Shown piece after piece: positions 63,601-64,000 of a stretch of 64,000 bases of DNA. Numbering within the stretch: position 1 is the first letter of the stretch; each line of letters opens with the position of its first letter. The notes beneath the pieces were generated by a model. It was not told the origin of the DNA and made no database searches. It saw only the letters and a program-made list of their open reading frames with translations. Origin of the DNA: Smittia aterrima (lineage: Eukaryota > Arthropoda > Insecta > Diptera > Chironomidae); the NCBI GenBank assembly GCA_033063855.1, contig CP093831.1, positions 5,580,001-5,644,000 of the forward strand, given 5' to 3'. Made by a program: the position numbers and the translations under genes.

Positions 63601-63841
63601 CTCAAATGAAACACAAGCTAAGTAAGTTTTTATTTTGCTTGCAATTATTTCTTTTTCGCACAACTAATCAAATGTCTTCTCCTTTAGTTACACAATCAGA
63701 ACAGGACCGGTCGTGCATCGTGCTAACGCGACTGCAGAAGAAAACCGGCGACTTTCTTTGGATCCATTTAGTTCTTCAAGTTCGTGATAGTCAAGACTCT
63801 AATCAGCATTCAGTCATAGTTTGTACGAATCAAGTGTTAAG
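57632..63841 (+). CDS. dysf: Dysfusion / NPAS4-type bHLH-PAS transcription factor (partial)
   Basis: Visible exons are 57632-57813, 59294-59352, 61916-62199, 62272-62493, 63515-63621 and 63688-63841, all in phase; the gene continues past the right edge and its first exon is missing. The first exon carries the bHLH: KGASKLRRDLINAEIANLRD, loop, then QRLSQLQLMALVCVYVRK. The NPAS4-like KGASKxRRDxINAEI basic region sets it apart from other bHLH-PAS proteins. PAS-A follows with FLMMLTQNGKLLYISDNAAE and SVYDIIDKQDY. PAS-B comes from GEFHLEYTKDELNGSSWYQL to LVLQVRD. In Drosophila, Dysfusion dimerises with Tango (ARNT) in the nucleus to control tracheal fusion cells and leg joints. Introns reach about 2.6 kb, in contrast to the compact genes to the left. 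Confidence 0.95.
57814..59293 (+). other. dysf: dysfusion intron
   Basis: About 1.5 kb with GTACAA donor and TTTGCAG acceptor. No embedded exon or repeat was recognised beyond AT-rich tracts. Confidence 0.7.
59353..61915 (+). other. dysf: dysfusion long intron
   Basis: About 2.6 kb. It holds a diverged direct repeat: CCGCGCCACAAC with pyrimidine-rich sequence in front, at about 60312-60380 and 60724-60768. An ATG-initiated 78-codon frame at 61657 has no splice link to the PAS exon and is probably chance. The intron is a reasonable place for enhancers, but none can be named. Confidence 0.65.
62494..63514 (+). other. dysf: dysfusion intron before PAS-B exon
   Basis: About 1 kb between GTAAGT and GAATAG. 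No supported internal feature. Confidence 0.7.
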
Positions 63842-64000
63842 GTGAGAGAGAGAGATAGAGAATTTATTTTATTAAGAAAAAAATTCTAATTTATCAAAAG
63901 ATTTCAATGAATGGCTAGACGAGGAGAACTTTCGATCCCTCGGAGCCATTAAATGGTAGCTGATAACATTATTACTGATAATTTCCATTGGCCCCATTCA

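Noticed and set aside
1..64000. CRISPR arrays, bacterial insertion sequences, viral genes
   Set aside because: No regularly spaced repeats, transposase, integrase or viral protein motifs were seen; all supported genes are insect nuclear genes.

Overview
This is nuclear DNA from an insect, most likely a dipteran of the midge/mosquito grade. The evidence is an insect odorant receptor, Stripe/EGR, REPTOR/CREBRF and Dysfusion orthologues, AT-rich intergenic DNA, and many introns of only 55-70 bases with GT...AG ends. The species cannot be fixed from sequence alone. From general knowledge, sr, Esyt2, REPTOR and dysf all lie on arm 3R of Drosophila, which would fit a Muller-E-like segment. No bacterial, viral or CRISPR content was seen.

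Layout from left to right. 1-5548 (+): 3' part of stripe (EGR-type zinc-finger factor), followed in the same frame by an 86-codon open extension after its TAG. 5810-12773: gene-poor. 12774-14697 (-): TAPT1 family membrane protein, head-to-head with 15171-16961 (+), a polyamine/spermine oxidase. 19989-25093 (+): extended synaptotagmin Esyt2, with three tandem alternative exons for the C2A domain. 25550-25852 (-): small MANBAL/UPF0239 membrane protein. 29691-32261 (+): REPTOR (CREBRF-like bZIP, TOR pathway). 34884-38003 (+): HELQ/mus301 DNA-repair helicase. 38158-40050 (-): divergent proton-oligopeptide (SLC15/POT) family transporter. 40537-41484 (-): beta-1,3-galactosyltransferase-like GT31 enzyme. 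41798-43064 (-): odorant receptor. 43130-43535: short palindrome-rich element with terminal inverted repeats. 44843-54409 (+): twelve-exon gene for a roughly 2,072-residue, mostly disordered protein that I do not recognise. 57632 to beyond the right edge (+): dysfusion (bHLH-PAS), incomplete at both ends here.

The genes are individually transcribed and show no operon logic. Exon models were joined by hand from open frames, GT/AG sites and codon phase; every joined model keeps an uninterrupted frame. First exons are missing for stripe (left of the window), Esyt2 and dysfusion (not found), and the 3' exons of dysfusion lie to the right.

The most notable signals are the possible stop-codon readthrough of stripe, the frame-locked mutually exclusive C2A exons of Esyt2, the palindromic inverted-repeat element beside the odorant receptor, the large unrecognised gene with a 14-base microexon, and a tRNA-like Pol III-type unit near 55.6 kb.
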